64,000 nucleotides of DNA from Plazaster borealis (lineage: Eukaryota > Echinodermata > Asteroidea > Forcipulatida > Labidiasteridae): assembly GCA_021014325.1 (NCBI GenBank), contig CM037462.1, positions 20,418,135 through 20,482,134 on the forward strand. Direction: 5' to 3'. A program made the translations under genes and the position numbers. The notes below the pieces were generated by a model. That model worked only from the letters and a program-made list of their open reading frames with translations. It was not told the origin of the DNA and did no database searches. Every line of letters starts with the position of its first letter. Position 1 is the stretch's first letter. This document shows, piece by piece, positions 29,728 to 41,900 of this stretch.

Positions 29728-29893
29728 GACAGAAACTAGCCCCACCTAGTGGCCAAGGATTCACCTTGGCCACACAAGTGGGGCTAGACAGAAACTTCTC
29801 CTAGAACTATGGAGGTTTGTTCCGCTAGGCGTCAGCGGCGGAATGAACCTCATAGTACTTCTAAGTTCTAGGACTGTAGGAGTAGACAGAAAC
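29728..29893. mobile_element. Two hairpins separated by three GACAGAAAC direct repeats
   Basis: GACAGAAAC occurs at 29728, 29787 and 29885. Between the first two lies a 48-bp hairpin (29738-29785) starting AGCCCCAC and ending GTGGGGCT, like the ends of the element at 29444. Between the second and third lies a larger imperfect hairpin with TCCTAGAAC and GTTCTAGGA arms. Confidence 0.8.
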
Positions 29894-30205
29894 CTTGCTG
29901 ATACTGGGGTGTCATGGGGTGGGGTGTGGGTTCGAATCCCGGTCATGACACTTGAATCCTTAAGCAAGATACTTCACTATAGTTGCTTCTCTTCACCCAG
30001 GGGTATAAATGGGTACCTGAGAGGGTAGAGGTTGATATTGTGTTGAAAAGCCTTTGGACTCTTGGAGCACCACGGCAGCTCGGGCTGTATACTCCCCAGG
30101 GAGCTGAGAAAGATTACAGGAATGTTCTAGGCCCAATGACCAGGGCACTAATATAAAAAGCGCATTGAGACGTTTAGGAACTATAGTTATTATTATTATG
30201 CTACT
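29890..30205 (+). mobile_element. SINE family 2, copy with intact 3' body
   Basis: B box GGGTTCGAATCCCGGTC, GACACTTGAATCCTTAAGC, TTGCTTCTCTTCACCCAGGG, CGGGCTGTATACTCCCC and a TTATTATTATTATG tail. The A-box half of the head is degraded. The tail type matches 61083-61440. Confidence 0.85.
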
Positions 30206-30381
30206 CGCCAGGAGTCGATAGAACTAGTAGAAGGGTTACGATCATCGCAATGGGATTAGAATCAGATACACACTACAGTCACTAACTTAATAATTAGGCC
30301 TAGCGTTACTGAGTATTTTTTATGTGTGTTTGTAAACTATCCAGCCAATATAAATCAGCTGAGCTGGTCTAAGTTACTGAA

Positions 30382-30496
30382 TACTGGACCCAACAACACT
30401 TTTTTCACATTTGGACATTATCTGGCATAAGCAAGATAATGTCTAAATGTTACACCAGATAATGTCCAAGTTAAAAAGGCGTTGTTGGGTCCAGTA
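30382..30496. mobile_element. 115-bp imperfect hairpin element
   Basis: ACTGGACCCAACAAC and GGACATTATCTGG on the left are mirrored by CCAGATAATGTCC and GTTGTTGGGTCCAGT on the right. No coding content. Confidence 0.8.
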
Positions 30497-31659
30497 ACTC
30501 AGACGTAGCCCCATAGCAAACTCTCACTCAGAATAGATCAGACGAATCTCCGATCAGACGTGAATCTGATATGCCAGACCACACACAAAAATACTTATCA
30601 AAAGTCATAAAAAGATAACGAAAGGCAATATTTACCTATAATTAAGGGTAGTAAAGTTACGTCATCATGGACGCTGTAATAATATGAACGTAGTGTCTAT
30701 CAGGAACTTCGATGGGACGATGGGTTTGAAACTTTCATTGATTGATGAAATCTCGTTTACACATTCCATTATGCCATGTGTGCTTTGTATCCAGATCGGC
30801 CATTATTCATTTCGGACGATCAACCAATAATGTAAAAAGTGCAGTTGTCAAGAACAACGTAAACATCAGGAGAGTCCACTATTTTTAGAGGGATGCTTTT
30901 TATGTTGTTTGTGTTTTTTGCTTTTGGTATAAAAGAAACCAAATTTAACTACATGTTTTGAAATTTAAATAAGTATAACTTTATCTTAATAATGTTAATT
31001 CAATAATGATGATAACTTGAGTATAGTTATTTAAAAAAATAACAAATTGAAACACGTAGGATTTGAAACTTTGCATGGCAGGAATACGATCAAGTGAGGT
31101 TTGCGGAACTGAAATCCCCAACAGTACAATCGATCAAGCCAATTTATCGTGCAGGCTCAGCTTCTTGATTGAGGGCGCTGTGCAATGTTCACCGTAAACT
31201 TAAAAGTTTACTTACTGAGTGTTTGTGTAAAGTTTACCAGATAGAGAATTGTATATGAGGCACGGAGAAAGGAAGATTTTTACTCCGATGATGGGCAAAA
31301 TTAATTCGCAGTTTAAATTTTGGGATCTTGACAATACGAACAATAACATAAAATTACGCTTGGAACTCATAATCATAGTATTTCCAACTTTATAGTGTCT
31401 TAGTTGTAGAGAAGTGAGCGTGGCAGTGGTAAAGTGAAGGGGGCGACTGCCGTTCTTTTATAACAATATAGGAGTTCATTTGTCCTTTTTATTCAGTGTT
31501 TTATTAGGGTGAAACTAATTTTTTAACAAAGGCTTAAGACATATAACACTTTATTTGATTTTTTAAATAATGTTATTATTATTATTTTGTATGTATTATA
31601 ATATATTAGTGACCAAAGGTGACGGTCTAAAATTGTATGATTATTTACAATATTAAGGG
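30497..31659. other. Spacer between the divergent genes, nothing firm
   Basis: AT-rich sequence. TTACGTCATCATGG near 30658 contains a CRE-like half (TGACGTAA on the reverse strand), and a reverse-strand TATAG-GTAAAT near 30637 could be the donor of a non-coding first exon for the reverse-strand gene. Both are weak. Confidence 0.3.
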
Positions 31660-31990
31660 AACATTACAGAATTGGTTTTTGCTAACAAAACAGTTAAGCA
31701 CTTTATATAATCCACCATATACATAAACTGACAAACCTGTAGAAGTTTGAGATCGATCGGCCATCTGGGTCACGAGAAAACAGTGAAACACCAATTACAC
31801 ATTGTGTTATACAACGCATGAATAAAACGCTCATGAGCGATAAACTCCAATCGGAAATTAGTTTTATTTATTTCTCATCAAATATGGCATTTCAGACAGA
31901 AATATTTCTAGGGATGTTACCTACTATCATAATCATTAGACCATAAACGTTTATGTAAATCTGTGATCTTAAAGAAAATTTTAATTATGT
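31660..31990 (+). mobile_element. MITE family E, diverged copy
   Basis: CAAACCTGTAGAAGTTTGAG, TCACGAGAAAACAGTGAAA, ATGGCATTTCAGACAGAAAT and TATGTAAATCTGTGATC align to the better copies at 19706 and 63644. The ends are eroded. Confidence 0.6.
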
Positions 31991-32730
31991 ATGTAACGTT
32001 CCTTATAAGACATCAACAAATTTGAAAACAGGTAATCAGGCAAAATTTAATTAAAACTGGTTAAGAAACAAGAAAAACTAAATTATTAAATTGCACATAG
32101 TTTTGAATGGCTCAAATCGTTTTGTTTCTGTTGCTTTTATTATTTGTTCATCTATTTATTTAGCTATAATAAGCACACTCCATTTTTAATTGCCCTCAAG
32201 ATAAAATCATTGTTCCCTCCGGGCCACCGTAGAATCTTGTATCGATTTTTCCCGGGCTCGCTTTTGTAGTTTGTCCGCTCACTGTCAAAACAACAAAAGA
32301 GATTGGCTACCAGCCAAACTGATTCTAAAAATAGAAATGATCTCATTCATTTGCTTTTGTTACACACACGCCGTGCGCTCTCTACGACCACATTCCTAAT
32401 TCAAAACAGTCATTGGGGTGGGCAAGTGATAATAAGTTGTGAAAACCACCTCGCTAAATCAGTCTAGGAAATACCTTCTGCGGTTTGTTTTGGATGTATG
32501 TGGGTGTTTATGATGTGCTTCTCCAATTAGAGTCGTCTGGATTACTTTGGATTAATTAATTATGACCACGATCAAGCAGTTTAGTTTGGAGATCCCGTGA
32601 AGTTTTCCAGTGGTGGTGGTTGACCGCATACTAAGTCCATTACCTGGAGCTGAGTGTGACGCTTTTTGGGTCCTAATTACTCCTTTTAATCAGAAGAACT
32701 TCTTAGCTTTTCACGAATCATTTTACTACT

Positions 32731-32742
32731 TGAGCTTTTCGA
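32731..32742 (+). promoter_or_regulatory. MAP3K1: In-frame stop just upstream of the MAP3K1 start
   Basis: TGA at 32731-32733 lies four codons before the ATG in the same frame, so translation cannot start further 5' in this exon. The ATG has G at +4 but C at -3, a moderate context. No TATA box could be assigned in the AT-rich DNA upstream. Confidence 0.7.
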
Positions 32743-32960
32743 ATGGATCAAAGAAAAGAAAGGACCAGACGGAAGCCTTCTAGTCGTGATCCTTCGCCAG
32801 AGTTGAGTAAAAATCGAGCACGGCACATCAAGAAGGACCAGTCACTAGCTGAGAACCCGACGGGGGCGGCGGTTGGTTGTGCGGCGGGGCAGTCTGTTGC
32901 GTCACCCAGTGTAAACAAGGCCGTTTCAGGCTCTGGTCCCGGGGCTGCTTGTAACTCGGG
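32743..32960 (+). CDS. MAP3K1: MAP3K1 exon 1
   Basis: [20 protein letters not shown] onward: basic, then Gly/Ala/Ser-rich and disordered. Phase 2 out, donor GTGAGT. GC-rich at its 3' end. Confidence 0.9.
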
Positions 32961-35900
32961 GTGAGTACATCGTGCCAATTAATGTCTCATTTGATCAGGA
33001 TAATAATTGTATAGAATTTATTACTTTTAATGTAAGTTATTGCACTGTGGAAAAAACAGTGAGTAATAATTATATAAATCATAAATCTTATCATAAATCT
33101 TGAAATTAGTTCGAACAAAGTAAACAAAAATGTAATAATAATTTTTGTTTTAACTTTTACTAAATTTTTGACAGACCCCACATAATTACTTGAGACGATT
33201 ACTGATCTTCATTTACTAACTCGCACATTGAGATAATACAGAAGAGTTTTAAGTTTTGCCGTTTTGTAATGCCAATAAAAATATATATTGTTTTAATTAG
33301 AGCTTGTTTTTTGTATTAAATTGTTTAGATTTTTTATTAGTTTTCAATTAAACATACAACGTTTTCCCAATATTGTATACTAGCAATAGAATCATGGAGG
33401 AACTATTTCTTTCCTCCATGCTTGAATTTAGTCCCATAAATGCAACCTCTCATCTTTGATTTTGAAATTAATCAAATTTTGCCCAGAAGAATTGTTCCAA
33501 AAGTTTCAATGACAAGAGAAAGAAAACAAACCTTTAAAATTGAATACAAGTTTATTTATTTATTTTATTTATTTTAAATCTTCGGACATAATTCATGAGT
33601 CACTATTAAGTATCATTCGCCACCTTTAGAAAACTCACTTCCTGAGATAGGTAATGAAAACAGGAAATGATTGGTTGTTTGTACCAATACTTGGACGTGT
33701 TTGCACCTGTTACAAAATCACGTCAAAGATTCGTCAGAATTATTTTTAAAAATCTCAGAATTGTAGTTTTATTTGTCCTTCAAAATAAATCCATGGGTGA
33801 TTTTCTACTGGACATACTACACTAAAGACTGAGATATGAATTTAGTGTTTCAGTTTGAACTCTCCTCAACTTATCTAAAACTGTGGATCAACAAACTGGA
33901 AGAAAGTTGCAGCAAGATTTGGGGAAAACTTGTTGTTAGTTTTCTGTTCAAAGAAAGTGCCAAAAACTGTGTTCACTTCTAGCTGAAACACAACCTCTAG
34001 CGTGTGTGGACCTGATACAAAGAAGAAGTTCTCTGTACCGATGGTTACTTTAATTAAAAGTTACCTATTCCTTTCACATTTCAGAAGATGAGACTACTTT
34101 TTACATCACAAAGAAAACTTATTCTACATGTTGTAGGTTTTCAACATTTTAGCTGATTGTGTATTTACTTTTTTTAAATTATATTGTTTCAAAAGAGAAA
34201 ATTGCAGGTTGTGTAAAAACTTGTTTGGCAGTGTGACCTCTCATCTCAAACCATAAGGGATGTCCATAACATGGTTAATATGGAGTTTCCTTGTGACGTC
34301 ATGCTTGGTCATATCAACCAACTAACAACAAATTGACGTTGAATTACGTGCATCATTAAATCCAGTAAGACAGTTTGATGATTTACGTGTACAACTACAA
34401 TCCCATAATACTCGGCACCTTTTTTTGTGGCTCATCGTTTTTGTAAACATGGCATCTTTTTGTGACCTTTTGGGTACAAACGAAAGGTTGATTAAAGTTC
34501 TGTAATTCTCAGTAACAGAACTGGCTCAACTCGTAGGGTTTGTCTCGTGGCCTTAAGTGTTATATCATCAAAATATAAACTTATGAATGCATATAGTTTG
34601 ATCAGATTGGAGACTCAACAGCACATGATGTATTCCTCTCTGCAAATGTGATTTTTTTTACGCCAAGTGATTCCAGTGGTTGATATATCAGTTTCATCCT
34701 TTATGAAAAAGTCAAACAAGAGTCGACTGTTTTCTCAGAATAAAACTTGTTAAATCAATCATCTTTCAGTTTGAAAGTGTCACATTTTTGCAGTTTGTAA
34801 TCCTAGACAATAGACTGCTGCTAGTTGTGTGAGAGAGAAATCGACTGTTTCTAGTGTATAATCTATGATTGATTGATTTCTACAAGCTTTTCATAATGTT
34901 TATTGGAAAATCTCTCTATTTTCAAACCTCGGAAAGATTGAATCATTATGAACTCCTGGACTCTATTAATGCAAATGAAAACTGTAATCGCTAAACTGTG
35001 CACCTGTCTGTGTTTACCCAGGATGTTTGAAAAAGAGAAATGGATGTCCAAGCTGGAGGACCCGCTGGAAAAACAGCAAATCAGAGAGCGGCTACGAGCA
35101 ATGCCTGCTGGAAAAAAAGACGCTGACGACAAGCAACGAGGCAGAGGACCAATGGTAGATATTTTCAGATATTTCAAAGAATTTTTGTACACGTTGACTT
35201 TTTGAAATGTATCAAGTACCAATTGAGCTGTACCCGGTGAAAAAGAAAGCAGAAAAATGAACTCATTTCATTTCTATTTTTCTTTTCCAGGTGGTCAGAC
35301 CTCCATCCCCTTCAACATACACATTGAACTCTGGGTCATCTGGGTCCAAGGTTGACGGTGTTAAGAGGCCAGTTACGCTAAGAACAAGACGGTCCCCATC
35401 ACCAAAACAGAACCCGGACTCGGTATTCACACAACAGGTATTTGACAATCTTTTTATATAATTTATTATAAATACTGCGGCATGGGTGACGGGGGCCCAA
35501 TTTCATAGAGCTGCTAAGCACAACAATTTGCTTAGCATGAAATTTCTTCCTTGATAAAACAGGATTACATGTACCAACCAAATTTCCACATGATTTTCAG
35601 GATAAGCAAACAACAGCTGAATACCAGTAACAAGCAATATGCAACACATGGAAATTTGGTTGGTAATCCTGTTTTTATCAAGGAAGAAATTTCATGCTAA
35701 GCAAATTGTTGTGCTTAGCATGAAATTGGGCCCAGTTGGCTTGTCACTTCACTAGTTTACAAGCATTTCAGCTGTTCCATCTGTAAGTTTTTTCTTTCAA
35801 CATTAATGCTTGTATATTTGAATTGAATTTAAATCAAATTTAATAATAAACATAATTCACACGCAGGCCTGGCATTACACAGAGGCTATAGCCTCTGTTG

Positions 35901-38900
35901 CACTGTTCTTGGCCTTGGTGCCCCTTCAAAAGTTCCCCATAGACTTTGAGATTTCCCAATGGAAGTGGCCTTTGCAAAACTTATGAAAATGGCCTTGCCC
36001 TTTCAAAGATGAAATTCCAAGCCTGTACACGTGTATATTTCCCACTGAAATTATTTCACTTTTTGAACAGGAATTTGATCACAAGTTATTCTGAAGTACA
36101 ATTTCTACAATGTTTGTTTAGAAAAACCCCACCTTAAACACAACAAAGACATATAAATTTCAGCCCAAATAAAAAATGACATGATAGTCCCCTAAGGGTT
36201 GACGGTTAGATGTTTAAAAAATTATCTTCAAATCAGAGACCACTCAAATAACGTTGTCAGAAATCTGTTGTGTACAGATAATGATCATGACAGAATGCTG
36301 CCCTTCGTGGCCTGAGGGGTATTTACAAGGCTGTAATGTGTACACTAAAAGAAAACACACGTTTATACTGCAGCAAGTTTTTTAATAACAAATAGTATTG
36401 TATGAGTGATTTTGTGTTGATGTTTGAAAAACTGTGAGTAAATTACACGTTTATATGTGTGCCCACAAAGAGAACACGCAGGCTATTGAGTGTTGAAAGT
36501 CAAAGTTTCCTTTGAACAGGAATTTTATCACAAGTCATTCTGAAGTACAGTTTCTACAATGTTTGTTTAAAAAAACCCACCTTAAACACAACAAAGACAT
36601 ACAAGTTTCAGTCCAAATAAAAAATGACATGATAGTCCCCTAAGGGTTGACGGTTAGATGTTTTATTTGTTCATTTGGGTGGCCAGAATTGAACATCAAG
36701 ACATTGTCAACACAAAGGGAAATTTACTCACTTTATTGTAAAAGTGATTTCCATGTAGGATAATCATTTCAAAAATCCTCCAGTAATACATGTAATTCTT
36801 TAAATAATCAAGTCAGCAATGTCAAATTTGTCATTGTATGTACACATTTTATTTCAGTATTTATTATATTTTTCATCTGATTAGCTGATTTCCTTTTTTT
36901 TCTGTAATAATAGTGCCATAGAAGAATGAAAACTCTACAATAATTTCCTTTACCCTTTCCTCCGTCTGTTATTTTGACGTGTATAGAATTCACACTCAGT
37001 CTTTTTAATGCAATCTGGATGGCCATTTAAACAGTCCAAATTGCAAACACAGTTCATTTGGAATTCATAGAAACCTTAAAGCAATCAGCATATAAATCAA
37101 GAGACTTGTTTGTTTTTATGGAGAGGCAGGTTGGTGTATCATTACCATGGATATCAAAGGTTCAGATTTTAAATCCAAGATAAAATGAGACGCTGACTTT
37201 CAAATTGATCATAAATTTCCATATAAATTATACTAAAACGATTTTAACAAAAAATAAGTTAATCAAGTAGGCTGTTAGTGTAGAATATATTGATATTTAA
37301 TGGGGGGACACACACACAAACAACCCCCCAAAATGCATATTTGTTTAATAACACCTGTTAGCATATTGGTTGAGCAACATAACAATTAAGATTTTCTGTA
37401 TTATTATCGATTTCAAATAACAAACATTCTTTGCCTCTCCAATCTCTATTCCACTTGAAGCTTGTCAGCAAAGTTTGCAATAAAAGAGTGATTGAAATCA
37501 AAAATATGTTTTGAGGTGTCGTAGCACCACACCCATTTTATAAGCAACACCAGTCACGAAAAAAACCTTAAAAATTGTCCACACTTTGTACCCCGTGGGC
37601 ACAAAATTTGAAGTCCTTATCTAAATATTGTAACAATCGCTATCGCATGACTCAGCCATTGAAATGCGATTACAGTTTATATGACTGAAAGCATTCAAAA
37701 TCATTCGTACACGTGTGAGCACAAAAGAGTGGCTTTGTGCGACTGTGAAACCGTGGGGTTAGTTTGTCCCGACTCGATGCGTTTGCTCAGTGGGTGTACG
37801 ATGGTGTATTGGTGTCACAATACTTGCGTACATTTGGCGGGAGATATCTTTCACTTAACGCATATCTGGATTCAAATGCGTAGTGTATATTGTGAGTGTA
37901 TAGAATGTATTGTTCACATTGGGTGAAGGGTTCTCTCCAGGTTTTTTCAAAACTGGGGGGCATTCTGGACCCAAATTTTGGAAGTTTGGCCGAAGCACCC
38001 TGAATTGAAACAAGTCTTTGGAATGTTTTCTACTTGGGGTTTATCTTGGTTTTAAAAGCCCTACTGTGCAATCTGCAGCATTGTATGGTTTTCTTTGGTT
38101 TCTGATTTTGTTTGTTTGAAGTATCAGCCGAAATTTGTGCGTTTCGGCCCGATACGCTAGCTTGTACGTGGTGGTTGTGAACTTTTGTACTCCATTTCAA
38201 CAAATGAGCAAAATTGGTGGATTTGTTTGATAACATGCTTGAGTTGTCATTCACAATGCTTTAATAATTACTGACTATGGCCGTCTGCGTTCTGCAGTTT
38301 CATTGTACATTGTTAGAATTCTTTATTTTTTCATTCAAAAGCTGTTTTATTTACAATGCAAGACAACAATCAAACAAACTGACTGAACAGAAGCACAATC
38401 AGACAACAAACAGACGAACAAAAGGAGGACAGAAATATGCAGACCTTGAATAAGAAAGGAACTGACTTGTAATTGAGAACAGTAGTATTTTACTTTGAAC
38501 TGCAACTCAATTTATTAATGAAAATAAAAAAACATATTTTAACACGATTTTTTTATTAGAAACAAATCCAACATGAAAATTCAAAATCTAATTTTTTAGA
38601 AACTTCTCTGAGTGCATGAACTTTTTAAATCCTACATTTTTATGATACTTTTGCACAAAAAGACTTCAAGACTTCAAGCCCTTCCTTAAAGCCTTAATGA
38701 ACACCATTAAAGTGATTTCAAAATGGGTTCCAGAAGAATTATCCAATTTATACAGAAGGGATCTATAGTAATTGAGACGGAAATGGCATTTTTTACAAAA
38801 CAAATAAAAAGTAGAAAAGCAATAGCAGTCCTTAGTCTGTAAATGTGCAGTTGGCTAAGAAAAAAACCCTTGCATCAAAAGAAAACGTCTAAGAAAATAC

Positions 38901-41900
38901 ATTATATTTGTTTTACGCCAATGAAGGCAAGTGCTGTGATGTGCCCCAATTTGCTTCAACATTTCTTGAAATTATTTAAGAGCCATTGCTGTTTATACCA
39001 TATACACATTGTAACCATGGCGAGGCAACACTTTACAACTACCTATTGTGCCTCGTTGCTAAGCAGCCATCTACGTCAGGTATCAAAACATCCGGGTTGT
39101 CATGGTAACTGACTCTTTGAGCATGGCTCGTGCACACACGGTGGCACACTCAGTTAATAGCTTTCTTCCCTTCTTTTTATTCCTTGATTAGATTCAGATA
39201 ATTTATAGGAATATAAAATTTTGGGTGTTGACACTTTTGCGCATATTTAATATGTGGTCGCAAACTATGGAGGCCTTGAAAAGACATTGATTTGCGTAGC
39301 AGTAGAAAACGCTGTGCAAAAACACTTGATCATCAAACTTTACAATACATGAAGCCTTTAAATTCTATTCTCTATTTTATTGTTTTAGAATTGCATTATT
39401 AAGGCTTGTTTGAAATAAAATGGTTGTTAGAATTTCTTTGTCCGAAGAACCAAATTGATTTATTAGCCTATAGCACATCAACAATAATGATCTCAAGTTT
39501 AGGTTAGGGGTAAGATGTAAAGTAGCCTAGATACACATTTTTTCCTAATACAACTTTTCACTCCTTCACAATTTTCTTTCAGTAAAGTCAGCATTTTCTT
39601 TAATACTGGTCCGCTGGCCAAAGGCCAGTTAAACCAGTCGAGGACCAGTCAAAATTCTGTCCAACTGACCTGGCTGGCTAGTTTATTACTTCCCACCACT
39701 ACACGTAAACCACTGATTGTTCATATTATTTGAAATTACAACCAGTCAATGTTGAAAGGAAACCTTACAATAAGGACCAGTAAAAAAAGATGCAGGACCA
39801 GTGAAATGACAAGTTAACTGGTCCCCCTGGCTAGGCAATGAAAACACTAAGAGCAAACCTGGAGGCAGTGCCTTAGACTAACCATGGACTACATGTAACA
39901 ATGCATTCATTGAGACAACTTTTTCCATTAAAGAACTCGGCTATTTATATACTCTATGATTTTGTGAGTTTAATCTTAATTAATTAGGGTTTTTTTAAGA
40001 CAAAAATACTTGATTTAAAGGGATTGTATCGTTCTAGGTAATTGGAACCCACTGTTTGTTTCAATCCTACATGTACAGTATGTATATAGTTGTAGATACC
40101 ATAAAACTAACCTGTGAACATTTCATTTCAAAAGGTGTTAGTGTTTTTGAGATATTGCCAAAAATCTGGAGCGGTTATGTCCACGCAGGAAGAATAATCT
40201 GCAATTGGAATACACAATCTGAGAAACACTGTTCTCAGACTCAGATTCAAATTTTGGGGGATAAAAAGTGATATCGTTTACCATATAACCGCAGTTCTTC
40301 CAAGTGAAAAGTTTCTAAAAATGCATTATACTTTCCAAAGCTTACCAAGTAAGTTTTTATAACCATCAATTTTCAAGAGTCATTACCAAGCGTATACAGC
40401 CCTTTAATATCCGAGGGAATCTTTCATTGTGATCTTATAATCAGCTTTATGGAATGAAGTCCAGGATTAGAAATCCTACTGCGACACAATACCTTTTATA
40501 AATCAGATGGCATTGGTCCCTGTAATTAGTACAACCCTGGGACTGGACAGTGTGTGTCATCATGATTCAATTAATTACATGCACCGTACCTACTTGTACA
40601 TCGGACAGGGTGGGGGGTGGATGCGCTGGTACAGGTACGCCTCACGTAACGATTTCACGTCTGTCTAATCTACAGACGACACTCGTTCTACGAATTCAAA
40701 ATTAATTGAAGTGTTAAGAACAGTTGATATGCAGTGCCACACGTCACATGTCTATCTGCATTAAGGCAATGAGTTTCAAGGAACGGTTTGGGGCAAAATT
40801 TCACAGAGTAGCTGGGTTCTCCCCAGGATTGTTCAAAACTGGCGGGCATTCTGGCTAACCCAAATTGTTTAAGTTTGGCCTAAGAATGCTGAATTGAAAC
40901 GTCGTCCTCAGAATGTTTTTTACTTCATGTTTAGTTTTGGTTTTAAAAAGCCCTGAGCTGCACAATCTTGGACATAATAATTTGGTTTTATCTTCATGAA
41001 ATAAAAAAATAATATTTTTGTATTGGCCCGATTCACATAAATTAAGTGTAGGCCTGATGTTCACTAAGATGAAAATGTGAATAACAGAACCTGTAAAACT
41101 TGTACATTGTACTTCTTTTGGCCGTAAACGTAAGAACTGTGAACGTAAGATAAAAATTAAGTGTAATGTTCACTTAGATGAAGAAGTGAACAACAGAACC
41201 TGTAAAACGTGTATTTCTATTGGCCGTAAGCGCTGAATGCCTTACTCTGAGCAGTGCCATGAAATTTTGCCCAACAGACATAATGCAGTTTTAATAGCAA
41301 AAGCTCTTTCATCCTATCGAACTCGTGTTCAATCCCAAAACATGAATCATGCAGTACATTGTCTTTAGTGATTCATACATGTAGCATTCAGCAATGTTCA
41401 GGTGTTAACATTGTGTGCCGGTCTCAGCTTTTACTTTACCACTACCGTGTTCCTGGTCTTCTTATTCTTCGGTTCATTTTTCATTTTGCGTTCTGCCAGT
41501 GCCTGGGAGGTTCGCTTAATTTCTCTTGTGAATCATCAAGGTCGTATGAATCATATTTCATAAGATAGCGGGGCCCCGTTGTTGTCTCTGTGAGACGCGT
41601 ACCTTGGAGTGATTCTGCTTGTTGTATCCTACGTGATTTGATTGACCAGGTGTACATTGTGCATTGCAAACAATAAATTGCGCAATATGTTGATCATGTT
41701 TTAATATTATAGAATGGTTCATTCTTATTGTGTCATGTCTTTGAGATACTGGACCAAAATTTGGGACAAAATGAGGATCTTAAATCGGCAACTTTAGTTC
41801 TAGCTCATAATACCACATTGTTTCCTACCCTTTGGAATAGCATTTGGAACTTTTCCCTTCCTTTGATACAAAAAGTTTAAATAAATTACAGAGTTGTCTC

